Part shown: piece by piece, positions 33,138-44,713 of the stretch
Position numbering within the stretch: position 1 is the stretch's first letter
How the letters are laid out: every line of letters starts with the position of its first letter
Source: Arachis hypogaea
Taxonomy: Eukaryota; Streptophyta; Magnoliopsida; Fabales; Fabaceae
NCBI RefSeq assembly: GCF_003086295.3
Contig: NC_092044.1
Span: 5,482,843-5,546,842 of the forward strand
DNA length: 64,000 nucleotides
Direction of reading: 5' to 3'
Program-made: the position numbers and the translations under genes
The notes under the pieces: generated by a model
Databases searched by the model: none
Told to the model about the DNA's origin: nothing
What the model saw: the letters and a program-made list of their open reading frames with translations, nothing else

Positions 33138-36112
33138 TTTTGGTGACTGAAATAAATTAAACAAAGAAAAACAAAAAAAATAAAACAAGGAACTGCTTAA
33201 ATAGAGGGACAGTCCCGTTTAAGACTACTCTTAAACTCCTCCCAAGGTGAAAGAAGCTCCACATGCGAAAGTTGTAACTTCATCGCCATCTTTGCCATAG
33301 TATCTGCCACCGTGTTTGCATCTCTCATAATCAAACGAAAGTCAACACGCCAATTCCAATGCATGATATCTCTTATTTTGAGCACCAGTGGATCAATAAA
33401 CCCAAAACCATCTTGAGTAACAAGATTAAATGCTTCCACACAATCTGTCTCACAAATAACATCTCGTTGACCCACATCCCAAGCTAAGAGATATCCTCTC
33501 CAAATAGCAAACAATTCTCCTTGAAGAATACTATTACTCTCAATCATTCCCAAACACCCCCTTTGCCAGCTCCCATTACAATCTCTAATAACACAAGCAA
33601 AACCAACACTATCACCCGAACCAAAATAACTAGCATCACAATTAATCTTAAAAGTACCAATGGATGGGGGATTCCAAAAACCATTTAGAGTAGAGGGAAG
33701 GGACATACGTTGTAATTCAAAAATATTTCTAAGCTCCTTTTCTGAAGTTAATGCCAGACAAATGACTTTTTCCGGAGGCCAAGTTTCATGGGGATTAAAG
33801 ATGTCGTTATTCCTTGCTCGCCATATCCACCAAAGTCCCGAAAAGAACTTGAACGGGTGCTCTCTGCTATGATACAAGAACCAGTTCTTCAAATCCAAAG
33901 GATGACAAGGAATATCCAACCTTTGCCAGACAAGCTGAGCTTTTGGACAATCCCGAATACAATGTATAACCGATTCCTGGCTAGAAAGACATCTTGGACA
34001 CATATCCGATGACGACATCCCTCTTCTAAAGCGAAAACTTGCAGTAGGAAGAGCCTCCTTAAGACACAACCAAGCCAAAAATTTATGCTTTTCCGGAACA
34101 AGCTGACGCCAAAGCCAAAGCCAATTCTCCCTCTCCTCCCAACCAAACAGCTGCTTACACAACCACAAGTAACCATTGCGTGAGTCATAGACTTTGGCAG
34201 CAGACCCACTCCAATACCAACCCACTTCCGGACCTGCTTGTTCATCTGGATTGTAAGAGAGAATATTATCTTTCAGATTTTGAGATAAAGGAGAATAAAG
34301 AGTATCCAAATGCCACCTACCAACCGACCAAATATCCTGTATCCGGAGATTCGAATCAGAAATGTGGACATAATCCATCTCATTAGATAACCGTCCTTTT
34401 CTCCTCCAGCTAGAAAACCAAAAATTCTGGTTCAAATCTCCAATACACCAAGCAAACCCATCCTTCAACACTTTCCAAGCCTTGCAAAGACACCTCCAAA
34501 TGGGAGAGTCCTTGTTCTTAGGATAACTAAAACAGTCATATAGAGATGATCGGTATTTGGCATCCAATAATTGGACCCATAGCTTGTTTGGCTGCTGGAA
34601 AAAAGTCCAAACTAGCTTCCCAAGAAGAGCAATATTTACACAATAAGGATCTCTAATCCCCAAACCTCCATATTTTTTTGGAGTAACCAGTACCTTCCAA
34701 CTAACAAGATTCAATCCTCTTCCATCAACTTGTCCTTTCCAAAGAAAATTCCTCATCATAGACTCCAATTTACTAATGATTCCTTTGGGAAAAATAGAGA
34801 CCTGCATCTGGTACGTGGGAATAGCAGCGGCAACAGAATTAACCAAGCAGAGTCTACCAGCCCGATTGAGTAAACTCCCTTTCCAGCTTGCTAGCCTACT
34901 CCGAATCTTATCCAGGACACCATTGAAAGCTGAACGAGTCACCCTAGAATGGCTAAGGGTAACTCCAAGATACTTGCCCAAATCCTGGACAAATCTGATA
35001 GAGGATACCCCAGTGAAAACCTCTTTCCTTCTTGCAGAGACATTCTTGGAGCAAAGCGCTTTAGACTTCTCCACATTAATCTTCATCCCAGATGCTTTGC
35101 AAAAACTCTCTAAAACCAACATCACATTTTGCACTTGTCTCTTTGTAGCTTTACAGAATAGAAGCAAGTCATCCGCAAACATTAAATGGGATATTCTTGG
35201 TCCCCCTCTAGAAATAGCAACCGGCTCCCACAAGCCCAAATCAACCTGATGACTAATAAAGCATGCCAGTCGCTCCATACACAACACAAAAAGATAGGGT
35301 GACATAGGGTCTCCTTGTCTAAGACCTCGGCTAGGAGTAAAGCCATTCAGACGACTCCCATTCCAAAGAATAGATAAGGAAGAAGCAGTGACACAATTCA
35401 TAATCAAATTAAGTGTAGGAATAGGAAAACCAAAGCTCTTAAGGGTATGAGCTAAAAACCTCCAGTCAACTCTATCATAAGCTTTCTCCAGATCAATCTT
35501 AAAGGCCAGTGTGCCTTTCTTTGATTTAGTCTTCTTCATAAAGTGGAGGACTTCTTGAGCAATAATGATGTTGTCAGGAGTTCCTCGTCCCGGAATAAAT
35601 CCTCCTTGAAGCGGGCCAACAATCTCCGCAAGATGAGGACGAAGCCTATTAACAAGGACCTTCGTGATGATCTTGTAAACTACATTGCAGAGACTAATCG
35701 GCCTGAAATCTTTCATAGATACCGGTGATTCAACCTTTGGAATGAGAACCAGTAAAGTCTCCAACATTCTCGGATCAAGAGTAACACCGGAGAATGCCTG
35801 CTTAACCATCTTCCAAACATCAAAACCAATGATCTCCCAATATTCTTTGAAGAAGAAAGCTTGAAACCCATCCGGACCTGGAGCTTTAAAAGAGTTCATG
35901 TGAAAAACAGCTGTTTTAACTTCCTCCATAGTAACTGGTGCCGTAAGATTATTGCAAGCTTCCTCATTCAGAGAAGGAAGAGGCACATCACCAAGGCAAC
36001 CCAAATCAACATCATCCAAATGACAGAATAAGCTTTTATAGAAAGACTCTGCTTCTTGACTCAGAACCTCTGGATCAGTTTCCCACACTCCATCCTTGAG
36101 AAAAAGGCCATG
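33138..36112 (-). mobile_element. 5'-truncated non-LTR retrotransposon (plant L1-type LINE)
   Basis: A 16-bp direct repeat ATATGAGTTTAATTTT flanks the copy (33122-33137 and 36113-36128). The 3' end on the minus strand is a short untranslated region ending in A/T-rich TTTCAGTCACC followed by an A run. The 5' end is cut inside ORF2, so ORF1 and the endonuclease are absent. Truncation, A-rich tail and long variable duplication together indicate target-primed reverse transcription. Confidence 0.92.
33197..36112 (-). CDS. LINE ORF2 fragment: reverse transcriptase, zinc-binding domain, RNase H
   Basis: Uninterrupted frame of about 970 codons (5' partial). The reverse transcriptase shows KAPGPDGFQAFFFKEYW, FRPISLCNVVYKIITKVLVN, GGFIPGRGTPDNI, FKIDLEKAYDRVDW, SRGLRQGDPMSPYLFVL and the catalytic box HLMFADDLLLF. 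Next come LGKYLGV, LNRAGRLCLVNSV and GGLGIRD. A zf-RVT region follows (WLWLWRQLVPEKHKFLAWL, CPRCLSSQESVIHCIRDC). The carboxyl end is an RNase H domain with catalytic-type acidic residues in INCDASYFGSG, GELFAI, ETDCVEAF and RDANTVADTMAKMA. All RT and RNase H key residues are present, so the insertion is young, but without the endonuclease and ORF1 it is not autonomous. The open frame runs 13 codons into flanking DNA at its 5' end, so there is no native start. Confidence 0.95.
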   Translation of the reverse strand, partial: HGLFLKDGVWETDPEVLSQEAESFYKSLFCHLDDVDLGCLGDVPLPSLNEEACNNLTAPVTMEEVKTAVFHMNSFKAPGPDGFQAFFFKEYWEIIGFDVWKMVKQAFSGVTLDPRMLETLLVLIPKVESPVSMKDFRPISLCNVVYKIITKVLVNRLRPHLAEIVGPLQGGFIPGRGTPDNIIIAQEVLHFMKKTKSKKGTLAFKIDLEKAYDRVDWRFLAHTLKSFGFPIPTLNLIMNCVTASSLSILWNGSRLNGFTPSRGLRQGDPMSPYLFVLCMERLACFISHQVDLGLWEPVAISRGGPRISHLMFADDLLLFCKATKRQVQNVMLVLESFCKASGMKINVEKSKALCSKNVSARRKEVFTGVSSIRFVQDLGKYLGVTLSHSRVTRSAFNGVLDKIRSRLASWKGSLLNRAGRLCLVNSVAAAIPTYQMQVSIFPKGIISKLESMMRNFLWKGQVDGRGLNLVSWKVLVTPKKYGGLGIRDPYCVNIALLGKLVWTFFQQPNKLWVQLLDAKYRSSLYDCFSYPKNKDSPIWRCLCKAWKVLKDGFAWCIGDLNQNFWFSSWRRKGRLSNEMDYVHISDSNLRIQDIWSVGRWHLDTLYSPLSQNLKDNILSYNPDEQAGPEVGWYWSGSAAKVYDSRNGYLWLCKQLFGWEERENWLWLWRQLVPEKHKFLAWLCLKEALPTASFRFRRGMSSSDMCPRCLSSQESVIHCIRDCPKAQLVWQRLDIPCHPLDLKNWFLYHSREHPFKFFSGLWWIWRARNNDIFNPHETWPPEKVICLALTSEKELRNIFELQRMSLPSTLNGFWNPPSIGTFKINCDASYFGSGDSVGFACVIRDCNGSWQRGCLGMIESNSILQGELFAIWRGYLLAWDVGQRDVICETDCVEAFNLVTQDGFGFIDPLVLKIRDIMHWNWRVDFRLIMRDANTVADTMAKMAMKLQLSHVELLSPWEEFKSSLKRDCPSI

Positions 36113-36209
36113 ATATGAGTTTAATTTTGATATACTAATAATATAGTACAATCACATTTATTTTTTTATGATTATTTATACAATTAATGTAAAAAAAAAG
36201 TTATTTTTA

Positions 36210-39184
36210 GGAATAAGTATTTTTTTGTCTCTAACGTTTAGGGTCAGAATCAAAACCGTCCCCAACGTAATTTTTAATTTAGAATCATTCTTAATGATTT
36301 ATTTCGTATTAAAATTGCCATTTTAACTTTTTACGGACAAAAATACCCTCCACCACCAACAGCACCTTAACCACCACCACCACCACCTCCCTTACTCCCA
36401 TCAAATACTAATAATCAGATTCAAGAACACCAACAATAACACATTATTCAAATTCAGAAACAACAACATCAAATTCAATAACAAAATTAACACACAACAA
36501 CAATAAAATCAGAAAAATAATAAATCAAAATCAGAATTAGAAGCAGATGTAGATGCTGAAGCAAAATTGGAAGCAAATGCAAAAGCCGAAGCAGAAGAAG
36601 AAGCAGATGTAGATACAGATGCAGAAGCAAAATCAAAAGCAAATGTAGAAGAAGATAGGGGTGTTCGCGGTGCGGTTTGGTTCGGTTTTTGAGAAAAAAT
36701 ACATCCGATCCAATCGTTTAATTAAATTGCGATACAATTTTGTTCGCTTTTTTTATCGAGGCCATCCAAACCAAACCAAACCAATTAAAATCGATTTAGT
36801 TTGGTTTTGTTTGTTCGGTTTTTTCAACCAATTCAAAAAAAAAATAATACCATACTATTTCACAAATACATAATGGCTAACAAAGACTTGATCAAATGAA
36901 ATTTAATGACAAAAGAAATTCAAATACGACAATTGAAGAAATTTAAAAGTTTAATAGTCAACACAACTGAAAATAAATATAAAATTTCATCAAAAGATAG
37001 CCAAGTTATGATGTCTTATCCAACAAAATAACTAAACTTTTTTATGCAAACCAACCTAAAATCAAGAAGCTGTTACATAATAAAAACAATAGTAATAATA
37101 ACAATATAGCACTAGTAAAAAAATATCATAATCTAGTTATACATTCTAATAAAGATGCAAACCAATAATAAAGACGCAGAATATGATATTGTTTCTACCA
37201 TTTTATAACTTTTCCTATATCTATATCTACATTGTTATTACGGTTTTTAGAGTAAACTTTGTTCAGATTTAATATTACACAAATATTTAAGTATTGTTAA
37301 TCTTACACCAAGGTTGAATTTCAAAAGAGATTAACAATTTGATTTGTTTGTAGTTCTAGCTAGTCTCATTATTGTATTGTAAACGATAAGTCAACATTCA
37401 AACAAAATGTAATTACTAAACTAGAAACCAACCTTAAACAAATACATCAAGAATGGAAAAATATAGTAATCCGGGTGAGAAAAATGCAAAACAAAATTGT
37501 CAAAAGAAACCACACACTGAAAGTTAAAAGAATAGAAAACTATGTCTGCGATTCCAGATAATCAGGTTTGTTACTGCTTAGTTACCCTTCTCTAAATAAT
37601 CCCTATGTTTTACTAATGAATCCAACAGCCTCAAAATAACAAGCACAAAAAATAAATCAACTCAAACAACAACCAGCATCCAACAACAATGAAATCAATG
37701 AATCAATAGCAAGTAAAACAATAAAACAAACAAAACAATAAATTTTCCTAAACTCTAAAAAACTCCTTAAACAGTGAACACTAAACCAGCAATAAAACAA
37801 ACCCAGCATCCAGCAACAATGAAATCAACAAATCAATAACAAGTAAAATAATAAAACAAATAAAACAATAAATTTTTCTATACTGATCCAGCAATAAAAC
37901 AACAACCAGCAATAATGAATCAATGAATAATGATTATTGAACAGAAATTACTCAAATTACTTAATTACATACCTGACTCGGAGGCTCGGACTCCATATCT
38001 CACTTGAATCGGAGGCTGAGTGACTCGGTGGTCGGTGTTGTGCTGTGTTGTGTTGTGGTTGGCCAGAAACGCTGCTGGAAACTGGGAAGAAGGTTTCGGC
38101 GCTGCTGGGCTGTGCTATGTTGTGTTGTGCTGTGCTGAGTGGCTCGGTGGGAACTGAAAAGAAGGCTTCGACACTGCTAGGAAGAACGCTGCTAGGTCCG
38201 TGCTCGCTGTCGCTGGGAAGAAGGCTTCGGTGCTGCTGGGTCGGTGCTCACCAGGAAGAGCGCTGTTGGTCGGTGCTCGTTGGGAAGAAGGCTTCGGCAG
38301 ACTCCAGTGCAGAGAGCAAGAGTGCGAGACTGAGAGAAGAGAGTAGCTAGAGGCCTATATCTAGGTTTACGTTTGGGGGTTGGGGTGGGGGTTGGGGTTA
38401 GGTCACGAGTGTCGAGTGAGTCAGGAGAGGAGAGTCACGTTTGGGGAAAGGGGTGGGGGTTTGGTTTTTTAGGGTTTTTAATATATCGGTTCGGTTCGCT
38501 TAGGGTTTTTATTATCAGAACCGAAAATTGAACCGAACCGCAATAAAAATAGCAAAATATTTTTTTTTGTTTTCGGTTTGTTCGATTTTTGATTTTTTCG
38601 GTTTGGTTGGTCGGTTTAGATCGGTCCGAATCAATTTTGAACACCCCTAGGAGAAGAAGCAGATGCAGAAGTCAAAGCAGAACCACCGGCGCCGCCCGTG
38701 TGCCTCTTCCCCTTCCGTCACCGCCTCGCGCTTCGTCTTTTCTCCTTCCTCGCGCATCTCCCTCTCTTTGCTATTCTGCTTCCCCGATGGCAGCTCGTGG
38801 GTGAATCGGCGGCGACGCTCAGCGGTGTGGTCTCCCTCCAAAGCCCGATGACAACACTGATGGCAATAGCGGCTCCAAACTTCGTCGGCGCTCTCCGCCT
38901 CTCCCCTTGCCCCCTTTCCCCTCTCCCTTTTCCTTTTTCCTTCCCCCTACACCTTTCCCCTTTTTCTTTCTCCCCTCTCCCCTCCCCCCTCGCGTTCTTT
39001 TCTTTTTTTATTTTATAATTTTTTTATTAAAATATAGGTAATTTAATAATAAAATTAAAAATTTAATTAAAAAGGATAATTTTAATATGAAATAAAACAT
39101 TAAGGATGATTTTATATTAAAAATTACGTTGGAGACGGTTTCAATTTTAACCCTAAACGTTAAAGACAAAAAAATATTTATCTT
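36210..39184. mobile_element. Mutator-like element with long TIRs and 9-bp duplication
   Basis: A perfect 9-bp repeat TTATTTTTA flanks it (36201-36209 and 39185-39193). The ends GGAATAAGTATTTTTTTGTC and the complement of AAGATAAATATTTTTTTGTC open TIRs of roughly 130 bp that include TAACGTTTAGGGT and CCAACGTAATTTTTAAT on both sides. The interior holds a GAAGCAGATGCAGAAG-type degenerate repeat, a GC-rich stretch at 38690-39000 without a recognisable protein, and a nested TIR element. No transposase is present. Confidence 0.85.
36656..38649. mobile_element. TIR element TAGGGGTGTTC/GAACACCCCTA nested in the Mutator-like element
   Basis: The 11-bp ends are perfectly inverted, and GGTTTGGTTCGG / CCGAACCGA motifs lie just inside both ends. 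It splits the GAAGAAGCAGATG-rich region of the host element. Around 38060-38300, four degenerate copies of GGGAAGAAGGCTTCGG-type units occur. There is no transposase frame. It is the same TIR family as 10255-11190. Confidence 0.75.
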
Positions 39185-39193
39185 TTATTTTTA

Positions 39194-40229
39194 TTAATAT
39201 AATATTACGTAATTATATATATATATATATAACTACTTTACATTCACATACATTAAAATTAAATTCTTAATAATTTATACAAAACTTTCTTAAAAAATAA
39301 TAATAAAATGCTACGGAAAACAATGGGCAAAAAGTGAATGAACAATAATTGGGCTACAGAAAAAACAGTCGACAATATTTGATTTTTTATTTAATTTTAA
39401 ATCTTATGTCTCCTTTGAATGCAAAATTTGTCTTACTATGGAAGTCCTTAACCAATGGATACAGTACATAGTAGATAATAGTAACTCAAATATTAAATTG
39501 ATCATATGAAAACAAGAGAAGAAAATGGCTCAAGAGAATGGGGCCTGCCAAAGATATAATGAAGAGATTTACATCCTCTAAAATTTGAATTTTATTTTAA
39601 AAAGTAAAGTATAATCTTTTATTATTAATTTTATAAATAAAATTAAAAATAAATATAAAAAAAATTATTCAAAAATAGAAGATCATATTTTATTCTCTAA
39701 AATAAAATTTAAACTTTAGAAATTCAAATTCATTATTACGGATTGGAACCACATTATATTTATTTATTTTGTAAACCGTATAATTGATAGTACGTAGACA
39801 TGTTTTAATGTGCAATTGGGTTAGCAATTTATATATAAGAGCCTACATAGGTAATAATAAATTATACTATTATTATTGGGAGGCTATGATGGGCACAATT
39901 ATTGCATGTAACGTGTTTTATTATAAGTTTGGAATTTCTATGGAATCAATATCAAGGCAAGATTTGTGGCAGACATGAAGCAGACATGTAAGTAAGACCA
40001 AAATATATGGTAATAATAATAATTAGGATTTACGTATCTTAAAAAAATATACTTTAAAAATTTAGTTAATTTATATTTTAAAGACATATTTTAAGATTAT
40101 AAATTAAAATTTTTATTAAAAATATAAAAAAATAATTTTTTATGTATTTATTTTGTATTCATTAAAAAATATTTAAAACTTCTACTACTAATAATTTATT
40201 ATGTCTTTAAAATTTATTTTAGTTAAACT

Positions 40230-40279
<50 letters not shown>

Positions 40280-40375
40280 TATTGTATCTATTATTTAATA
40301 CATTTAAAATATAAAGAAAATTATTTTTAATAAAATATTTCTTTTTATGATATATATTCTTAAAATAAAAGGACA

Positions 40376-40429
<54 letters not shown>

Positions 40430-40710
40430 TGAAATGTGTGGGGAAATGTAACATGTCTCCTTTACATGGGAGAAATTTCATGTGAGGTTTAGTGGCCCAC
40501 CCATGAGGACTTGCCTCTTAATCCTCTCTTTCCCCTTCAAGTATTCAACACTTAATTAAGGGTTACTTCTCTATATCCCTTATTTCTATTTTCCTTTTTT
40601 TTTCCTCTTCATGACATTCATTTTTCTTCCACTTGAGAAAAACTATAATTCAATATAAATAAAAAAAAATATTAGAGAATTAACACCTTTTATCAATATT
40701 AGTCGATAAT
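39194..40710. other. AT-rich DNA with microsatellites and one MITE
   Basis: No gene. An (AAT)n run lies at 40234-40279 and another at 40376-40430. A short stretch at 39780-39980 gives an open frame with no recognisable content. Confidence 0.6.
39575..39735. mobile_element. MITE (CTCTAAAATTTGAATTTTA family), copy 1
   Basis: CCTCTAAAATTTGAATTTTA at the left is mirrored by TTCTCTAAAATAAAATTTAA...TTTAGAAATTCAAATTC at the right. The same ends and AAGTAAAGTATAATC inner motif recur at 51660-51835. Confidence 0.65.
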
Positions 40711-41804
40711 CAGGGACGGACCTAAGCACAGGACATTTGCCCCCACGGTGTTATTAATTTTTGTTTTAAAAATATAGTTATATATAATATACTCCTACTT
40801 TAAATTTTAAATGACCTCACTACAAATAAAATAAATTTAATTAGTTAAAGTTTTAAATTTATTTTTTTATTTTTCTATCATTTTAATTATTATTTATCCT
40901 AATCAAATTTAATTATTGTACCGTTACTCTTTTATTCTCTTAAACCCTTTTCTTATTTTTATATTTTCAACCTTCTTTTTCTATTCCTTATTTAGTGGTC
41001 ATCTTCTTTTCATCAAAAAATAAATTTTAAATTCTCCAATTTTTTTATATAACTCTCCATAACTCTATGTATCTTTCAGTTTTATTATTTCTCTTTTTTA
41101 TACTTTTAATTATAATTTTTAATTCAAACAATTATAATTTAGGTATTAATTTAATATTTTATTTTTTCGTGACTTTATATATTTTATTTTATTCTCGATC
41201 TATTCATCCTTATTACTTATTTTTTTATCTTTTGTTCTATTATATGTACCTATGTTGCATATAAAATTTTAAAATAAACTGATTAATTACCAATTTAAAA
41301 TATTTTTTATTTTTAAAAATAATGATAAAAATATTTTAATTACAATATATAACTAAACAGATGTATAAAATCTTTCATCTAACATTATATCAAAATTAAA
41401 TTAAAAATATATAACAAATTTAATTATTTTAAAAATAAATAAAAAAATTATAAATTATGTTTTTATTATTTTATATAAACATACTTTTTATATAAAGATT
41501 TAATTTTTCTAGTATTTATATATAATTCTAATTTCAAATTATAAATACTAATGTATCATTAAGCGTTAATATGCCAGTTAATTGACTTAATTCAGTCTTT
41601 TTTTATTAAATGTGTATAAAAAAATTAGTTAGAATAATAAGTTATCTATAGTTTAATAAAAATATTTTAATTTTAAGTTTTATAAATAAAAAAATATTTT
41701 TTTATAAATTATATATAATGAATAGTATTTTAAGAATAAAAGTATTCCCTAACTCTTTCTAATTTTTATATCTCCATATAATTAATAATATTTAACAAAA
41801 CTTA

Positions 41805-41847
<43 letters not shown>

Positions 41848-41885
41848 TTTGCCCTCATTCCTAAAATTTTCTGGGTCCGTCACTG
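40711..41885. mobile_element. hAT-like non-autonomous element, 1,175 bp
   Basis: The ends CAGGGACGGACCTAAG and the complement of CAGTGACGGACCCAG are inverted. An 8-bp near-duplication TCGATAAT/TCAATAAT flanks it (40703-40710 and 41886-41893). The inside is AT-rich with a long AT run near the right end. The left half is closely related to the element split by the Mutator insertion at 43.6-48.8 kb. Confidence 0.75.
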
Positions 41886-42267
41886 TCAATAATAGTTAAA
41901 TATATATTATATATATTATCACTATAATTACATAATTTTAGTAATATTTAAAAATATTATTAACATAACATTTATTATTTGATATAATGGTTTTAAATTT
42001 AAAAAATAAAAAAATTATTGTCAAAACATGAAAAAAAAAAATAATCTTACTTTTCAATACTTTTTAAATACTACTAAATTTGTCAATGAGTTATAACTCA
42101 AATGACATAATCTTTCCATACTCACATAAGAGATCACGGGTTTAAATCTCCTTATCTTTGGTTTAAAAAAAAAATACTACTAAATTTCAGAAATTATTTT
42201 TAATATGGAAAGAGAAATGGTGTTTTGGTTGAATATTGATATTTGAAGTGTATTACGGTAGTATGGA

Positions 42268-42425
42268 AATCATTCAACACGCCCCCCACGTGTTGCAACA
42301 CGCCCCCCACGTGTTGGCTAAGAAGCTGCCACGTGTCCAACACGCCCCCCACGTGTTGGCCAGAATGCTGCCACGTGTCCACCACGCCCCCCCACGTGTT
42401 ACAACACGCCCCCCACGTGTTGGCT
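42268..42425. repeat. GC-rich minisatellite of CACGTG-bearing units
   Basis: Five copies of ACGCCCCCCACGTGTTG-like units plus two GCTGCCACGTGTCC units, so every unit carries a CACGTG core (G-box/ABRE-like). It is GC-rich in an AT-rich setting. The flanks (GTTGAATATTGATATTTGAA before, CCATCTGTAATTACACCAAA after) match 58070-58285, a decayed copy. Confidence 0.85.
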
Positions 42426-42529
42426 TCCCACCCAAAAAATCCATCCATCTGTAATTACACCAAATACTCCCATTTTCAACAAAAACACCAATATTTTTTC
42501 CATACCAAAAAAAATTAGCCAATTACACT

Positions 42530-43600
42530 AAATTTATATAACTAATATAACCCCCATAATGATAACCATATCCTAAACTTTAGTAGGGGCCACTGTATTG
42601 CATGTACCTATATTTTCAATTTCTCTCCTATATATGGTCCCCAGCTGTACAGCCCTTGCTGTATGCATTCCCTTTCAGAACCATTGTTCACAAAATCAAG
42701 TAGAAGGAGCAAAAACGATACTACTACTATAATGCAAAACCTCCCAATAATTCTAGGTTTTTATCTTAATTATTAAGTAATAATATAATTTAACCGTTTT
42801 CTCCTTTCAGTGAATTATATATATCGGTAATGATAGAAAAAAAAATAGGTAAAACTTATTTTATTTAATATTTATTAATTATTAAATTAGATAAATTTAT
42901 GATTATTTTTTATTAATTTTTTTTGTTATTAAATATTTTCGTATATATATAAAGTTAATTTACCTGTTATAATTAATTAACTAATTATTATTGGTATATA
43001 TTGGTGTATATAAAACTATGTACAATAATATTATAGTTCATATTCCTATTTTCAAAAATATACTTAAAGCATATAATGAATTGTACCACAAGTTATGACC
43101 GGTATGCATTTTATTTGTTTCCTTTGAAACATTTACTATATGATTTAGTAAAAGAGTTATAAGAGTCGTCAAATAATTAAAAACTACATCGGTAGACAAT
43201 TATTATTAAGCATTACTGTGCTGCGTGCCTATATATTAATCTACCTTTTTAAATTATTAAATATATAAAATTGTAATGACTATAAGATTAGTCAATGGAA
43301 AATACTTAATCATTCTAACTGGTGATTAATTAAAGAGATATTGAGTTTATTAAAATTCAAATTAAGTGACTCTAACTCAATTCTAAAAATTAATTTATGG
43401 AGTAAAAAATGTTTCACATTTATAAATTCTCTTAAAACTTTATTCTTAAAAAATATGAACTTGTAATACATCCTAAAAAATGAACGTCTGGAATAATGAT
43501 GAACCCAAAAAAATTATATTGACGAGAAAAAAATAATATACATTATTATCAAAAGATATATTAATCTCAAATTTTAAAAAATAAAAGTGTATATTAGTTA
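42530..43600. other. AT-rich DNA, no gene seen
   Basis: 43340-43445 shares sequence (TTAATTTATGGAGTAAAAAA, CATTTATAAATTCTCT) with 48880-48985 on the other side of the Mutator insertion, so it belongs to a dispersed repeat. Confidence 0.5.
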
Positions 43601-44250
43601 TTCAAATACAAAATAAAAAATAAAAGATTTATATATAATAAAATAGAATGAAAAATATTTTTTAAAATATTTTTTTATTATTATTTCTATAAATAAAAAA
43701 TATATATTCTAATCAATTGAATTCTAAATTTATATGCAACATAATTATATATAATAAAATAAAATGAAAGATAAACAAATAAATAATAAGAATCACTAAA
43801 TTGAGAATAAAATAAAATATATAAATTTATGAAAAAATAAAAAATTAGATTAATACCTAAATTATAATTGCTTGAATTAAAATTTGTATTTGAAAATATC
43901 AAAAAGAGAAATAATAAAATAGAAAGATACATAAAGCCATAGAGAGTTATATAAAAAAAATAGAGAATTTAAAATTTATCTTTTGATAAAGAGAAGATGA
44001 CCACTAAAAAAGAAATTAAAAAAAAGAAAGTTGAAACTAAAAAGAGGATTTAAGAGAATAAAAGAGTGATGACGACTGAAATTTGAGAATGGGAGAAGAC
44101 TAAATTTGATTAGGTTAACTAATAGTCAAAATGATAGAAAAATAAATAAATTTAAAATTTTAAATAATTGAACTAAATTTATTTGTAATAAAATCATCTA
44201 AAATTTAAAATGAGGACATATTATACATATATATTTAAAAAAAATTAAAA
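43600..44250 (-). mobile_element. hAT-like element split by the Mutator insertion (left part)
   Basis: In reverse orientation this stretch matches 40790-41300 of the hAT-like element, including TTATTACAAATAAATTTAGT-like and GGTATTAATTTAAT-type segments. The missing terminal part, ending CCAGGGACGAACTTAGG, lies at 48774-48815 on the other side of the Mutator element. The opposite terminus is not found near 43.5 kb. Confidence 0.7.
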
Positions 44251-44344
44251 TAAGAGTGGGGCAATTTACCAATTTAAAACAATTGGGAGAAACCTTTACC
44301 AGATTACAATAATTAAAAAGTGCATACGTTTATGTCTTGTTTCA

Positions 44345-44605
44345 TTTTATATAGAAACCGTGGGAGCTTAGCACGGTTTCTAAATGAACATAAACCGTGC
44401 CTGCTAGCCAGGTTTTACGTTGAAGAGCATTTGAAGGTAAACCGTGGGTGGCAGCCACGATTTACTAGTGGAGAAAACAACACATAAACTGTGGGAGGCA
44501 GCCACGGTTTATGAAAGAAGTGGTTTGTGCATAAAACACTAGAGGCAGCCACGATTTATGAATGTGTAGGTATAAATAGAAAAGCCGTGGTTGGTGAGGG
44601 CGGAT
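44345..44605. repeat. Left subterminal array of AAACCGTGG palindromes
   Basis: Successive imperfect palindromes of about 27 bp: GAAACCGTGG..GCACGGTTTC, TAAACCGTGC..CAGGTTTTA, TAAACCGTGG..CACGATTTA, TAAACTGTGG..CACGGTTTA, then AAAACACTAG..CACGATTTA and a last GCCGTGG. The arms are 8-10 bp and the loops 7-9 bp, often GGGTGGCAGC-like. The array ends just before the PMD start codon region. Confidence 0.88.
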
Positions 44606-44713
44606 CATTTGTGAGTTTGCAAAAATTTTGAGAAGGTTGGTGGCTGAGAGAGAAAGATAGTTTTTTGGTTTAGTAGTCGGTTTGAGATTGTGAACCAGTT
44701 GAGTGGCGGACCA

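Noticed and set aside
38045..38350. Cys/Leu/Gly-rich open frame
   Set aside because: Lies in a degenerate tandem repeat inside a TIR element, with no protein resemblance.
40188..40481. Minus-strand frame with poly-Tyr runs
   Set aside because: Translation of two (AAT)n microsatellites.
42200..42522. Frames in four phases over the CACGTG minisatellite
   Set aside because: Repeat units of a length that keeps frames open; peptide repeats without any relative.
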